The position numbers were made by a program, and so were the translations under genes. From the NCBI RefSeq assembly GCF_016724845.1, contig NZ_CP068082.1:3100001-3164000 (forward strand): a stretch of 64,000 nt of DNA, read 5' to 3'. This DNA comes from Sphingobacterium spiritivorum (lineage in GTDB: Bacteria > Bacteroidota > Bacteroidia > Sphingobacteriales > Sphingobacteriaceae). Under the pieces are notes generated by a model. It did not search any database. It had not been told where the DNA came from and saw nothing but the letters and a program-made list of their open reading frames with translations. This document shows, piece after piece, positions 7,946-18,838 of the stretch; position 1 is the stretch's first letter; every line of letters starts with the position of its first letter.

Positions 7946-10900
7946 TTGGCAAACAATAATATTCAAAAAGAAAGAGTAAATTTTGCGACAAGTAAGAAGG
8001 TTATCGATTATCCTGATTTCTTGGACGTACAATTACAGTCTTTCAAGGAGTTTTTTCAATTAGAAACTACTTCTGACAACCGCCATCAGGAAGGGCTGTT
8101 CAAAGTATTTTCGGAAAACTTCCCTATTTCTGATTCAAGAAACATTTTTGTGCTTGAGTTTTTGGATTATTTTATTGATCCTCCCCGCTATGATATACAA
8201 GAGTGTATCGAGCGTGGTCTTACTTATAGCGTTCCTTTAAAGGCAAAATTAAAGTTATCTTGTAATGATGAGGAACACGAAGATTTCGAAACCATTGTTC
8301 AGGATGTATATTTGGGAACTATCCCTTATATGACTCCTAAAGGTACCTTCGTTGTAAATGGTGCAGAGCGTGTGATCGTTTCACAATTACACCGTTCACC
8401 AGGCGTATTCTTCGGTCAGAGTAGACACACAAATGGTACTAAACTTTATTCTGCAAGGGTTATTCCTTTTAAAGGATCTTGGATCGAATTTGCAACAGAC
8501 GTAAACAACGTCATGTATGCTTACATCGATCGTAAAAAGAAATTCCCAGTTACAACTTTATTACGTGCTATCGGGTACGATTCAGACAAGGATATCTTAG
8601 AATTGTTTGATCTTGCAGATGAAGTGAAAGTTAGTAAGTCTGGTCTTAAGAAATACGTTGGTCGTCGTCTGGCTGCCAGAGTATTGAAAAAATGGGTAGA
8701 AGATTTCGTGGATGAAGATACAGGTGAAGTTGTATCTATCGACCGTAATGAAATTATCCTTGAACGTGAAACTGTTTTGGAAGAAGACCACATTGATTTT
8801 ATCATCGATGCAGGAGTGAAATCTGTCATTCTGGCTAAAGATGATGCATCTAACAATGCGGACTATTCTATTATATATAATACCCTTCAGAAAGATACGT
8901 CCAACTCAGAAAAAGAAGCGGTAGAGCATATCTATCGTCAGTTACGTAACGCTGAACCACCTGATGAGGAAACTGCTCGTGGTATCATCGATCGTCTGTT
9001 TTTCTCTGACAAACGTTATGATCTGGGGGATGTTGGTCGTTACCGTATCAACCGCAAATTGCAATTAGATACTCCGGCAGATACGAAAGTGTTGACTCGT
9101 GAAGATATCATTGCGATTGTGAAGTACCTTATTAATCTGATCAACTCTAAAGCTGAGGTCGATGATATTGACCACTTGTCTAACCGTCGTGTTCGTACGG
9201 TAGGAGAGCAGTTATATGCGCAGTTTGGAGTAGGTCTGTCACGTATGGCCCGTACTATCCGTGAGCGTATGAATATTCGTGATAACGAAGTATTCACACC
9301 TACAGACCTGATCAACGCACGTACATTATCGTCCGTTATTAATTCATTCTTCGGAACAAACCAGTTATCTCAGTTTATGGACCAAACAAATCCATTGGCG
9401 GAGATTACGCACAAACGTCGTTTGTCAGCTTTAGGTCCAGGTGGTCTTTCCCGTGAAAGAGCCGGATTTGAGGTTCGTGACGTTCACTATACACACTATG
9501 GTCGTCTTTGTACTATCGAGACGCCGGAAGGACCGAACATCGGTTTGATCTCTTCTTTGGCTGTTCACGCTAAAATCAATAACCTTGGTTTTATCGAAAC
9601 ACCATATCGTAAAGTAGAAGCTGGTCGTGTAGTAGTAGAAGAGCCTGTTATCTATCTGTCTGCTGAAGATGAAGATGAGAAAACAATTGCTCAGGCAAAT
9701 GCCATCTACGATGAAAAAGGAAATTTCGAAGATCCGAAAGTAAAAGCAAGATATGAAGGTGACTTCCCGATTATCGAGCCTGAGAAACTGGATCTTATGG
9801 ACGTTTCTCCAAATCAGATTACTTCGATTGCAGCATCATTGATTCCTTTCCTGGAGCATGATGATGCCAACCGTGCCCTGATGGGATCAAACATGCAGCG
9901 CCAGGCGGTGCCATTGTTACGTCCGCAGGCGCCTATTGTTGGTACAGGTCTTGAAGGTCGCGTAGCGCGTGATTCACGTACCCTGATCAACGCTGAAGGA
10001 AATGGTGTTGTTGAATATGTAGATGCTGAGGAAATCAAGATCCGTTATGATCGTACGGAAGACGATCGTTTGGTATCATTTGATGATGATATCAAAACAT
10101 ATAAATTGATCAAATTCAAGAAAACCAACCAAAGTACATGTATCAACCTGAAACCGATTGTCAGAAAAGGACAGCGTGTTGAAAAAGGTCAGGTACTATG
10201 TGAGGGTTATGCTACTGAAGATGGTGAATTGGCATTAGGACGTAACCTAAAAGTAGCTTTCATGCCTTGGCAGGGATATAACTTTGAGGATGCGATCGTA
10301 ATCTCTGAGCGCGTGGTAAGTCAGGATATCTTCACTTCTCTTCACATTGAAGAATTTGAATTGGAGGTTCGTGATACAAAACGTGGTGAAGAGGAACTTA
10401 CTGCAGATATTCCTAACGTTTCAGAAGAAGCAACCAAAGACCTGGACGAGAACGGTATTATCCGTATCGGTGCAGAAGTTGGTGAAGGAGATATTCTAAT
10501 CGGTAAGATTACACCTAAGGGGGAGTCAGATCCTTCACCGGAAGAGAAATTATTGAGAGCAATCTTTGGTGATAAAGCCGGAGATGTAAAAGATGCCTCT
10601 TTGAAAACTCCTCCGTCAATTAAAGGTGTTGTGATTGATACCAAATTGTTCTCTCGTGCGAAAAAAATGTCTAAAGAAGTAGAGCGCAAAACGCTTGAAA
10701 AATTAGAAACTACACACGACAGAAATGTGAAAGTATTAAAAGATCGTCTGGTCGATAAATTATTTACAATCGTAAATGGTAAGACCAGTCAGGGTATCTA
10801 TAATGTGTACAAAGAATTATTGGTGCCAAAAGGTGCTAAATTCACACAAAAGATTCTTGCTGATCTGAATTACGATAACATCAATCCAACAGGCTGGACT

Positions 10901-11755
10901 ACAGATGATGATAAAAACGAATTGATCAAAGCTGCTCTTCACTTCTTCAACATTAAGTTGAACGAAGAACTTGGAGCATTCAAACGTGAGAAATTCGCAA
11001 TCTCAGTAGGGGATGAACTTCCTTCCGGAATTGTACAGATGGCTAAAGTTTACGTGGCTAAGAAACGTAAATTGAAAGTTGGGGATAAAATGGCGGGACG
11101 TCACGGTAACAAAGGTATCGTTGCACGTATCGTACGTGATGAGGATATGCCATTCTTAGAAGATGGAACTCCTGTTGATATCGTGTTGAACCCACTTGGG
11201 GTACCTTCACGTATGAACTTGGGACAGATCTATGAAACTGTATTAGGTTGGGCAGGTCAGAAATTAGGTGTCAAATTTGCAACGCCAATCTTCGATGGTG
11301 CTGAGCCGTCAGAAGTAGAAGGATGGATCGCTAAAGCTGGATTACCGGCTTCAGGTAGAACTTATCTTTACAACGGATTGACCGGGGACCGTTTCGATCA
11401 GCCGACAACTGTAGGGGTGATCTATATGTTGAAATTAGGCCACATGGTGGATGATAAAATGCACGCACGTTCTATCGGACCATACTCATTAATTACACAA
11501 CAACCTCTGGGTGGTAAAGCTCAGTTCGGTGGTCAGCGTTTTGGTGAGATGGAGGTTTGGGCACTTGAGGCATTCGGAGCATCTAACATCTTACAGGAGA
11601 TCTTGACCGTGAAATCAGATGATGTTGTAGGTCGTGCCAAAACTTACGAAGCTATCGTAAAAGGTAACAACCTGCCAACTCCATCCGTACCGGAATCGTT
11701 TAACGTACTGGTACATGAGTTACGCGGTTTAGGTTTAGATATTACATTAGATTAA
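7946..11755 (+). CDS. rpoB: DNA-directed RNA polymerase subunit beta (TTG start)
   Basis: RpoB forms, with beta prime, the catalytic core of RNA polymerase. The 1269-residue protein has the normal Bacteroidota length. The rifampicin-binding region ([20 protein letters not shown] and [15 protein letters not shown], near residues 465-500) has the residues usually seen in rifampicin-sensitive enzymes. Near the C-terminus are the [14 protein letters not shown] segment (beta active-site lysines) and [20 protein letters not shown]. Translation starts at a TTG (7946), giving [14 protein letters not shown] see no in-frame ATG near it. There is no obvious independent promoter in the gap, so expression depends on readthrough from rplL. 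rpoC follows after 74 bases. Confidence 0.98.
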   Translation: MANNNIQKERVNFATSKKVIDYPDFLDVQLQSFKEFFQLETTSDNRHQEGLFKVFSENFPISDSRNIFVLEFLDYFIDPPRYDIQECIERGLTYSVPLKAKLKLSCNDEEHEDFETIVQDVYLGTIPYMTPKGTFVVNGAERVIVSQLHRSPGVFFGQSRHTNGTKLYSARVIPFKGSWIEFATDVNNVMYAYIDRKKKFPVTTLLRAIGYDSDKDILELFDLADEVKVSKSGLKKYVGRRLAARVLKKWVEDFVDEDTGEVVSIDRNEIILERETVLEEDHIDFIIDAGVKSVILAKDDASNNADYSIIYNTLQKDTSNSEKEAVEHIYRQLRNAEPPDEETARGIIDRLFFSDKRYDLGDVGRYRINRKLQLDTPADTKVLTREDIIAIVKYLINLINSKAEVDDIDHLSNRRVRTVGEQLYAQFGVGLSRMARTIRERMNIRDNEVFTPTDLINARTLSSVINSFFGTNQLSQFMDQTNPLAEITHKRRLSALGPGGLSRERAGFEVRDVHYTHYGRLCTIETPEGPNIGLISSLAVHAKINNLGFIETPYRKVEAGRVVVEEPVIYLSAEDEDEKTIAQANAIYDEKGNFEDPKVKARYEGDFPIIEPEKLDLMDVSPNQITSIAASLIPFLEHDDANRALMGSNMQRQAVPLLRPQAPIVGTGLEGRVARDSRTLINAEGNGVVEYVDAEEIKIRYDRTEDDRLVSFDDDIKTYKLIKFKKTNQSTCINLKPIVRKGQRVEKGQVLCEGYATEDGELALGRNLKVAFMPWQGYNFEDAIVISERVVSQDIFTSLHIEEFELEVRDTKRGEEELTADIPNVSEEATKDLDENGIIRIGAEVGEGDILIGKITPKGESDPSPEEKLLRAIFGDKAGDVKDASLKTPPSIKGVVIDTKLFSRAKKMSKEVERKTLEKLETTHDRNVKVLKDRLVDKLFTIVNGKTSQGIYNVYKELLVPKGAKFTQKILADLNYDNINPTGWTTDDDKNELIKAALHFFNIKLNEELGAFKREKFAISVGDELPSGIVQMAKVYVAKKRKLKVGDKMAGRHGNKGIVARIVRDEDMPFLEDGTPVDIVLNPLGVPSRMNLGQIYETVLGWAGQKLGVKFATPIFDGAEPSEVEGWIAKAGLPASGRTYLYNGLTGDRFDQPTTVGVIYMLKLGHMVDDKMHARSIGPYSLITQQPLGGKAQFGGQRFGEMEVWALEAFGASNILQEILTVKSDDVVGRAKTYEAIVKGNNLPTPSVPESFNVLVHELRGLGLDITLD

Positions 11756-11766
11756 TTAAGCAATAG

Positions 11767-11803
11767 AGCTTAAGAGGCTTCAAAATCCTCTTAAGCTTCT
11801 TTA
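11767..11803 (+). promoter_or_regulatory. Intercistronic hairpin between rpoB and rpoC
   Basis: An 11-bp perfect stem (11767-11777 with 11787-11797) has a 9-base loop and is followed by TCTTTATA, which is too weak for efficient termination. It may stabilise mRNA ends or tune rpoC expression. Confidence 0.45.
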
Positions 11804-11829
11804 TACAGCTTTAACTTTGGAATAAAAGT

Positions 11830-14800
11830 ATGTCTTACAAAAAAGATAATAAAATTAAAAGCAACTTTACGTCAATCACCATTAGCTTGGCGTCACCGGA
11901 AACAATCTTAGAGCGTTCCAGTGGTGAAGTTGTAAAGCCGGAAACGATTAACTATCGTACCTACAAACCAGAACGTGATGGTTTATTCTGTGAGCGTATC
12001 TTCGGTCCTGTAAAGGATTACGAATGTCACTGCGGTAAATACAAGCGTATCCGTTATAAAGGTATCGTATGTGACCGTTGTGGTGTAGAGGTTACAGAGA
12101 AAAAAGTACGTCGTGAGCGTATGGGACACATCAATCTGGTGGTTCCTGTAGCGCATATCTGGTATTTCCGTTCACTTCCTAACAAAATTGGTTATTTATT
12201 AGGTCTTCCAACCAAGAAACTGGATATGATTATCTATTACGAACGTTATGTCGTAATCCAGGCTGGTATTAAAGAAGAAGATGGTATCAACTACATGGAC
12301 TTCCTTACTGAGGAAGAATATCTGGATATCTTAGATACATTACCAAAAGAAAACCAATACCTTGATGACAACGATCCTCAGAAATTCGTTGCCAAAATGG
12401 GAGCAGAAGCATTAGAAGAATTATTAAAACGCCTTAACCTGGATCAGTTATCATATGATCTTCGTCACCAGGCTGCTAATGAGACTTCTCAACAACGTAA
12501 AAATGAGGCATTAAAACGTCTTCATGTTGTAGAGGCTTTCCGCGGAGCAAATGAGCGTATTGAAAATCGTCCGGAATGGATGATCGTAAAAATCGTTCCG
12601 ATTATTCCACCGGAATTGCGTCCGTTGGTTCCTTTGGATGGTGGTCGTTTTGCGACTTCGGATTTAAATGACTTATACCGTCGTGTTATTATCCGTAACA
12701 ACCGTCTGAAACGTCTGATCGAAATCAAAGCACCTGAAGTTATCTTACGTAACGAAAAACGTATGCTTCAGGAAGCTGTGGATTCCCTGTTTGATAACTC
12801 ACGTAAGGTGAATGCTGTGAAAACAGAAGGTAACCGTGCGTTAAAATCACTTTCTGATATTCTGAAAGGTAAACAAGGTCGTTTCCGTCAAAACTTATTA
12901 GGTAAACGTGTGGATTATTCGGCTCGTTCGGTAATCGTCGTTGGACCTCATTTGAAATTACACGAATGTGGTCTTCCTAAGGATATGGCTGCAGAGCTTT
13001 ACAAACCGTTTATCATTCGTAAGATGATTGAAAGAGGTATTGTAAAAACTGTAAAATCAGCAAAAAAAATCGTGGATCGTAAAGATCCTGTAGTATGGGA
13101 TATCCTGGAGAATGTATTGAAAGGTCACCCTGTATTATTAAACCGTGCACCTACGCTTCACCGTCTGGGTATTCAGGCTTTCCAACCTACATTGGTAGAA
13201 GGTAAAGCGATCCAGTTGCACCCGTTAGTGTGTACTGCATTCAACGCCGATTTTGACGGTGACCAGATGGCTGTTCACTTACCATTAGGTAATGCAGCTG
13301 TATTGGAAGCGCAGATTCTTATGTTGGCTGCACACAATATCCTTAACCCTGCAAACGGTTCTCCGGTAACAGTACCTTCTCAGGATATGGTACTCGGTCT
13401 TTATTATATCACTAAAGGCCGCAAAACTGCTGAAGATAAAGTTGTAAAAGGGGAAGGAATGTCATTCTACTCTGCAGAAGAAGTTATTATTGCTTTGAAT
13501 GAGAAGAAAATTGACTTACACGCTTTCATTAAAGTAAAAACTAAAGTAAGAAATAAAGACGGTGAAATCGTTGATACCTTATTGGAAACGACTGTAGGTC
13601 GTGTAATCTTTAACCAGATTGTTCCTGAGGAGATGGGTTTCATCAACGAATTGCTGACTAAAAAATCACTTCGTAATATCATCGGTGAGATCGTGAAAAC
13701 TACGGGTATGGCCCGTGCAGCGAAATTCCTGGATGATATGAAAGAATTAGGATTCCAGACAGCATTTAAAGGTGGTCTTTCCTTTAACTTACAGGATTTA
13801 AATATTCCGGCTGCAAAAGCTGATCTGATCCAGCAAGCTACAAACGAAGTTGAAGAAGTAATGGGTAACTATAACATGGGTTTCATTACTAACAACGAGC
13901 GTTACAATCAGATCATCGATATCTGGACACGTATCAACAATAAGTTGACAGCACACGTAATGGACATCCTGTCTAACGACAATCAGGGATTCAATTCGGT
14001 GTATATGATGCTTGACTCCGGAGCCCGTGGTTCCAAAGAGCAGATTCGTCAGTTGTGTGGTATGCGTGGTCTGATGGCTAAGCCTCAGAAATCAGGTGCT
14101 TCAGGTGGTGAAATTATCGAAAACCCGATTCTTTCTAACTTTAAAGAAGGTCTGTCAGTCCTTGAGTACTTTATCTCTACTCACGGTGCGCGTAAAGGTC
14201 TTGCCGATACGGCATTGAAAACAGCCGATGCGGGTTACCTGACTCGTCGTTTACATGACGTTGCACAAGATATGATCGTAGTTGAGCAGGATTGTAACGG
14301 TCTGAGAGGTATCTACACGACAGCCTTGAAAGACAATGACGATATTGTAGAACCATTATACGACAGAATCTTAGGCCGTGTATCTCTGTACGATGTATTA
14401 GATCCTGAAACTAACGAGATCATTGCATTTGCTAATCAGGATATTTCTGAAGAAATAGCAGAACGTATTGAAAACGCAGGTATCGAAGGTATCGAAATCC
14501 GTACGGTATTAACTTGTGAGTCTAAACGCGGAGTATGTGCTTCATGTTACGGACGTAACCTTGCATCCGGTAAACGTGTTCAGTTAGGTGAAGCTGTCGG
14601 TGTTATTGCAGCACAATCTATCGGTGAGCCGGGTACACAGTTAACACTTCGTACGTTCCACGTGGGTGGTACGGCATCTAACATTGCTGCTGAGTCTCAG
14701 ATTTCAGCAAAACATGAAGGTGTCATCGAATTCGAAAACGTACGTACTGTATCTCAGGAAGGTGAAGATGGTACACACCAGGTGGTATTAGGCCGTTCAG

Positions 14801-16110
14801 GTGAGCTTCGTGTTATCGAGCCTACAACTAAGAAAGTACTTTATCAGCAAAATATCCCTTACGGTTCACAACTTTACGTGAATGCAGGTGATAAAGTTGA
14901 GAAAGGTGCACGTTTGGTATCATGGGATCCGTATAACGCCGTGATCATCTCCGAGTTCAGCGGTAAAGTTGAATTTGATGCGATCATCGAAGGTGTAACC
15001 TTCCGTGAAGAATCAGATGAACAAACTGGTCACAAAGAGAAAGTTATTATTGAAACGCGTGATAAAACGAAAAACCCTACGATCAAAGTTCTTGATCTGA
15101 AAGGTGAAGTCGTTCGTTCATACAATATTCCAGTTGGAGCTCACGTTTCGGTATCTGACGGTCAGAAAATCAAAGAAGGTGCGATCTTAGTTAAGATCCC
15201 TCGTTCTACAGGTAAGACCCGAGATATTACAGGTGGTCTTCCACGTGTAACTGAATTATTCGAAGCTCGTAACCCTTCAAATCCTGCTGTAGTAACAGAG
15301 ATTGACGGTGTTGTAGCATTGGGTGGTGTAAAACGTGGTAACCGTGAGATTTCTATCGAATCTCGTGACGGCCAGATCAAAAAATATCTTGTTCCACTTT
15401 CTAAACACATTCTTGTACAGGATAATGACTTTATTAAGGCAGGTATGCCTTTATCAGACGGTTCGATCTCTCCTGCAGATATCTTATCGATCAAAGGTCC
15501 TTCCGCAGTACAACATTATATCGTAAATGGTATTCAAGAGGTTTACCGTCTTCAGGGGGTAAAAATCAACGATAAACACTTCGAGACAATCGTTCACCAA
15601 ATGATGCAGAAAGTGAATATTGAAGATCCGGGAGATACTCGTTTCTTAGAAAAAGAAGCTGTAAACAAATGGGATTTCATGCAAGAGAACGACTCATTGT
15701 ACGACAAAAAAGTTGTTGTAGATGCAGGAGACTCTAATGACCTTCGTCCTGGTCAGATTGTTACATTACGTAAATTACGTGAAGAGAACTCCAGCCTGAG
15801 ACGTCGTGACCAGAAATTAGTAGAAGTAAGGGATGCTATTCCTGCGACTTCAAGTCCATTGTTGCAAGGTATTACCAGAGCTTCATTAGGTACTAAATCA
15901 TTTATCTCTGCAGTATCCTTCCAGGAAACAACCAAAGTGTTGAATGAGGCAGCTATCGCAGGTAAACGTGATGATTTATTAGGTCTTAAAGAAAACGTAA
16001 TCGTAGGTCACCTGATTCCTTCAGGTACAGGTTTACGTGATTATGGCAATATTATCGTAGGTTCTCGTGAGGAATACGATCAATTGTTAGCATCGAAAGA
16101 AGAAGATTAA
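11830..16110 (+). CDS. rpoC: DNA-directed RNA polymerase subunit beta prime
   Basis: RpoC carries the catalytic Mg-binding loop of RNA polymerase. The 1426-residue product has the N-terminal zinc site ([21 protein letters not shown], about residues 66-86) and the catalytic NADFDGDQM near residue 470. The trigger-loop region is also present, followed by the second zinc site ([13 protein letters not shown], about residues 897-909) and the [16 protein letters not shown] segment after it. The length is normal for Bacteroidota. It is the last gene of the operon and is followed by a strong terminator at 16134-16165. Confidence 0.98.
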   Translation: MSYKKDNKIKSNFTSITISLASPETILERSSGEVVKPETINYRTYKPERDGLFCERIFGPVKDYECHCGKYKRIRYKGIVCDRCGVEVTEKKVRRERMGHINLVVPVAHIWYFRSLPNKIGYLLGLPTKKLDMIIYYERYVVIQAGIKEEDGINYMDFLTEEEYLDILDTLPKENQYLDDNDPQKFVAKMGAEALEELLKRLNLDQLSYDLRHQAANETSQQRKNEALKRLHVVEAFRGANERIENRPEWMIVKIVPIIPPELRPLVPLDGGRFATSDLNDLYRRVIIRNNRLKRLIEIKAPEVILRNEKRMLQEAVDSLFDNSRKVNAVKTEGNRALKSLSDILKGKQGRFRQNLLGKRVDYSARSVIVVGPHLKLHECGLPKDMAAELYKPFIIRKMIERGIVKTVKSAKKIVDRKDPVVWDILENVLKGHPVLLNRAPTLHRLGIQAFQPTLVEGKAIQLHPLVCTAFNADFDGDQMAVHLPLGNAAVLEAQILMLAAHNILNPANGSPVTVPSQDMVLGLYYITKGRKTAEDKVVKGEGMSFYSAEEVIIALNEKKIDLHAFIKVKTKVRNKDGEIVDTLLETTVGRVIFNQIVPEEMGFINELLTKKSLRNIIGEIVKTTGMARAAKFLDDMKELGFQTAFKGGLSFNLQDLNIPAAKADLIQQATNEVEEVMGNYNMGFITNNERYNQIIDIWTRINNKLTAHVMDILSNDNQGFNSVYMMLDSGARGSKEQIRQLCGMRGLMAKPQKSGASGGEIIENPILSNFKEGLSVLEYFISTHGARKGLADTALKTADAGYLTRRLHDVAQDMIVVEQDCNGLRGIYTTALKDNDDIVEPLYDRILGRVSLYDVLDPETNEIIAFANQDISEEIAERIENAGIEGIEIRTVLTCESKRGVCASCYGRNLASGKRVQLGEAVGVIAAQSIGEPGTQLTLRTFHVGGTASNIAAESQISAKHEGVIEFENVRTVSQEGEDGTHQVVLGRSGELRVIEPTTKKVLYQQNIPYGSQLYVNAGDKVEKGARLVSWDPYNAVIISEFSGKVEFDAIIEGVTFREESDEQTGHKEKVIIETRDKTKNPTIKVLDLKGEVVRSYNIPVGAHVSVSDGQKIKEGAILVKIPRSTGKTRDITGGLPRVTELFEARNPSNPAVVTEIDGVVALGGVKRGNREISIESRDGQIKKYLVPLSKHILVQDNDFIKAGMPLSDGSISPADILSIKGPSAVQHYIVNGIQEVYRLQGVKINDKHFETIVHQMMQKVNIEDPGDTRFLEKEAVNKWDFMQENDSLYDKKVVVDAGDSNDLRPGQIVTLRKLREENSSLRRRDQKLVEVRDAIPATSSPLLQGITRASLGTKSFISAVSFQETTKVLNEAAIAGKRDDLLGLKENVIVGHLIPSGTGLRDYGNIIVGSREEYDQLLASKEED

Positions 16111-16133
16111 TTAATCTTGCTGATATAAGAAAA

Positions 16134-16165
16134 GGGGTAACAATCTGATTGTTACCCCCTTTTTT
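16134..16165 (+). terminator. Terminator after rpoC
   Basis: A 10-bp stem GGGGTAACAA (16134-16143) with TTGTTACCCC (16149-16158) is followed by a run of T. It ends the rplK-rpoC operon and lies 12 bases before the eda stop, so it separates the convergent units. Confidence 0.88.
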
Positions 16166-16177
16166 ATGTTTTTTAAA

Positions 16178-16819
16178 TTATGCTTTTGACCATTTTAGTA
16201 ATAACTGACAGCGTTCACTCAACCAGTCTTCCCCGTTTTCATCTGCAGGAGGGCTGAATAGCTTTGATCCAAGTCCGACAGCATATACACCAGCCTGTTT
16301 CCAGGTGCGGATGTTTTCCTCTGTAGTATCTACACCACCGGTAGGCATAAATTTCAGTTCTGGGAACAACGGTTTTATGGCTTTCAAAAAGTTAGGACCA
16401 AGACTATCGCCCGGAAAAAGCTTTACAAGAGAAGCTCCTAATTCTTCGGCTTTTGCGATCTCTGTAGGAGTCATGCAGCCGGGGATCCATAGCAATCCAT
16501 GTTTTGCTGTTACTTCAGCTATTTTTTTCTTGATAATAGGACTCACGATGAATTCCGCTCCAAGTGCAATAAATTCCTTTGCCTGTTCTCCCGTCTTAAT
16601 CGTTCCGATTCCTAACTTCAAATCCGGAAAATGCTCATTCTTAAAGGTCAGAAGTTGTTTGAAATTTTCCCTGGCATTGACACCTCTGTTTACAAATTCA
16701 AATATACGTATACCTCCTTTGTAGCTCTTGGTAAGAACATCTATACAAGAATCAATGTTATCATTATAATATACCGGAATGACCGGATTGTCTCCAATTA
16801 ATTTAAGTACTTCATTCAT
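16178..16819 (-). CDS. eda: KDPG/KHG aldolase
   Basis: This class I aldolase splits 2-keto-3-deoxy-6-phosphogluconate into pyruvate and glyceraldehyde-3-phosphate, the last step of hexuronate breakdown. The 213-residue protein has the Schiff-base lysine in LVKLFPGD (Lys133, the same position as in E. coli Eda). A general-base glutamate sits in GIRIFEF (Glu41), and the phosphate-binding PTGGVD is near residue 160. The gene lies 4 bases downstream of kdgK on the same strand, which gives both the substrate and the likely operon partner. The start ATG at 16819-16817 is the only sensible one. Confidence 0.95.
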   Translation of the reverse strand: MNEVLKLIGDNPVIPVYYNDNIDSCIDVLTKSYKGGIRIFEFVNRGVNARENFKQLLTFKNEHFPDLKLGIGTIKTGEQAKEFIALGAEFIVSPIIKKKIAEVTAKHGLLWIPGCMTPTEIAKAEELGASLVKLFPGDSLGPNFLKAIKPLFPELKFMPTGGVDTTEENIRTWKQAGVYAVGLGSKLFSPPADENGEDWLSERCQLLLKWSKA

Positions 16820-16823
16820 ATCA

Positions 16824-17822
16824 CTAATTTATTTTTCCATTTCCAAAATCGCCTTCAACAAATAATTTTTGAAAGCCGGCCTGAGTAGCCGTATTAATAA
16901 TATCCTGCGGAGATTGTTCCTGTATTACAGCGTATATCAGACCTCCCATAAAAGCATCACCACTTCCGATGCGGTCAATCACATTATTTGTTTCCAATGT
17001 CTCCGATACGGCATCAGCTTCTCTGCTATGATATGCTCCATAAAACAGATTATGGGTGGCATTATCCATAAACCTGAATGTATTTGCGACATGCTTACAT
17101 TTAGGATAAGCCTGGAAGATGTTAGCAGCTGACTTTTTAGAATAAGCTACATACGTTTCTTTTGAAGTCTCACGGTCTAATGTTTCATCAATAGGACTAT
17201 TCAGCATCTTGTTTGCAGCCCATATGTTTCCCATAATCACATCGGCATATTGTACCAGCTCAGGCATAATTTCATTTGGCAGCTTCCCGTATTGCCACAA
17301 TCTGTTTCTGTAATTCAGATCTACAGAAATAGTAATGCCTCTTTCAGCCGCTCTTTGTAAGGCTTGTTTACAGATATTCGCCAATTCTTGATTAAGTGAA
17401 GGCGTGAGTGCTGTAAAATGAAACCAGTCAATACCATCAAAAATAATATCCCAGTTTATATCATCTGTCGAGAGTTGACTGAAGGAGGAATATTTACGAT
17501 CATAAATAACTTCTCCTTTACTCAATCCGTTGGCTGACAGCAAGAAATAACTTCCCAGACGATCGCCCTGAATTTTCATTTGGGAGGTATCTATCCCATA
17601 GTTTCCTAATTTGGACAGAATTTCCTGTGTAAGGGCATTATCCGGAGCAGCACTGAGATAGGTAGTCGGGATACCTAATCGGGCTAATGTAACAGCTACA
17701 TTGGCTTCTGATCCGCCAGGGTATACTTTTAAAGTATTCCGGTTTGTTTCAAAAAAGTATTCTGAAGTGGCCTGCATCCGTATTAATAATTCACCGAAGG
17801 AAAGCACTTTCTTATTGGGCAT
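16824..17822 (-). CDS. kdgK: 2-keto-3-deoxygluconate kinase (PfkB family)
   Basis: KdgK phosphorylates 2-keto-3-deoxygluconate to KDPG using ATP. The 332-residue protein is a PfkB/ribokinase-type sugar kinase. The N-terminal substrate region has YPGGSEANVAVTLARLG (about residues 34-50), and the C-terminal signature DRIGSGDAFMGG (about residues 285-297) contains the catalytic aspartate and anion hole. It is upstream of eda (4-base gap) and divergent from the SDR-uxuA-uxaC-exuT operon across a 171-base region with a candidate operator. Other PfkB substrates are possible in principle, but the neighbourhood strongly favours ketodeoxygluconate. Confidence 0.92.
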   Translation of the reverse strand: MPNKKVLSFGELLIRMQATSEYFFETNRNTLKVYPGGSEANVAVTLARLGIPTTYLSAAPDNALTQEILSKLGNYGIDTSQMKIQGDRLGSYFLLSANGLSKGEVIYDRKYSSFSQLSTDDINWDIIFDGIDWFHFTALTPSLNQELANICKQALQRAAERGITISVDLNYRNRLWQYGKLPNEIMPELVQYADVIMGNIWAANKMLNSPIDETLDRETSKETYVAYSKKSAANIFQAYPKCKHVANTFRFMDNATHNLFYGAYHSREADAVSETLETNNVIDRIGSGDAFMGGLIYAVIQEQSPQDIINTATQAGFQKLFVEGDFGNGKIN

Positions 17823-17925
17823 AGATTGATTATTTTATTGTTGAAAACGAAAATACTAACTATTTGTTATTTAAAGATTGGAGGACTATAATATTTCCGA
17901 AATCGTTATCGTAAAAATACAGAAG

Positions 17926-17938
17926 TGTAAACTTTACA
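17926..17938. promoter_or_regulatory. Candidate LacI-type operator between kdgK and the uxu operon
   Basis: The 13-base inverted repeat TGTAAA-C-TTTACA lies in the divergent 17823-17993 intergenic region, 56 bases before the SDR start. LacI-family sites often look like TGTAAA..TTTACA, and a LacI-type gene closes this locus. No clear TAnnTTTG box was found in the region. Confidence 0.45.
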
Positions 17939-17993
17939 ATGTAGTTGGAAATTAGCACTTTTATAGATTATAAGATTATAAACAAGCATCCTT

Positions 17994-18815
17994 ATGAATA
18001 TTTTAGAACAATTTTCCTTAAAAGGACAGGTTATTGTCGTAACAGGCGGTACCGGTATTTTAGGAAAATCTTTTGTGAAAGCATTGGCTGAAGCTGGAGC
18101 CAAAGTCGTTATTATCGGGCGTAATCAGGAACGTGCAGATGAGCGCGTGAAGTTAGTAGAGACGTTAGGAGGGGAGGGACTTGCAATCGTTGGGGATGTA
18201 CTTAGTGAATCTGAAATGATTGCTGCAAGAGACAAAATAATAGAAAAATGGGGTACAATAGATGGACTGGTAAATGCAGCGGGTGGAAATATTCCCGGAG
18301 CGACCATCGGACCAGATCAGAATTTATTTGACTCCAAAATAGAGGATACATTAAAGGCTATAGAGCTCAATCTCAATGGAACGATCATCCCGACACAGGT
18401 ACTTGGTCGTGTACTGGCAGAAAAGGGAAAAGGATCGATAATTAATATCGCTTCTCTGGCTTCCAGCAGTGCTATTACCCGTGTATTGGGATATAATGTC
18501 GCTAAATGCGGGATTATCGGATATACAAAGTGGATGGCAACGGAACTCTCCTTACGATATGGAGATAAAGTCCGTGTCAATGCAATTGCTCCGGGTGTCT
18601 TTTTAACCGAACAAAACAGAACATTACTGACCAACGAAGATGGTACATTCACCGCACGTGCGCAACGTTTTCTGAATAAGACTCCTTTTTCGAGATTAGG
18701 AGATCCGTCCGAACTGGAAGGCGCACTGATATTCCTGCTGAGTCAGGCTTCAGGTTTTATAAATGGGGAAACGCTCTATGTAGATGGAGGTTTCAACTCA
18801 TGGTCAGGTGTATAA
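17994..18815 (+). CDS. SDR-family D-mannonate oxidoreductase (fructuronate reductase), non-orthologous to UxuB
   Basis: This short-chain dehydrogenase of 273 residues has the NAD(P)-binding TGGTGILG (residues 17-24), NAAGG (94-98) and the catalytic pair YNVAK (Tyr167, Lys171), with Ser157-159 before it. It is the first gene of the operon with uxuA, uxaC and exuT. In the pathway, fructuronate must be reduced to mannonate between UxaC and UxuA. No UxuB-type long-chain dehydrogenase is in the locus, so I infer that this SDR does the step, as proposed for similar SDRs beside uxuA. The family call is secure; the exact substrate is inferred from context. Confidence 0.85.
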   Translation: MNILEQFSLKGQVIVVTGGTGILGKSFVKALAEAGAKVVIIGRNQERADERVKLVETLGGEGLAIVGDVLSESEMIAARDKIIEKWGTIDGLVNAAGGNIPGATIGPDQNLFDSKIEDTLKAIELNLNGTIIPTQVLGRVLAEKGKGSIINIASLASSSAITRVLGYNVAKCGIIGYTKWMATELSLRYGDKVRVNAIAPGVFLTEQNRTLLTNEDGTFTARAQRFLNKTPFSRLGDPSELEGALIFLLSQASGFINGETLYVDGGFNSWSGV

Positions 18816-18838
18816 TATTTAAAGTTAAAAATCAGAAA

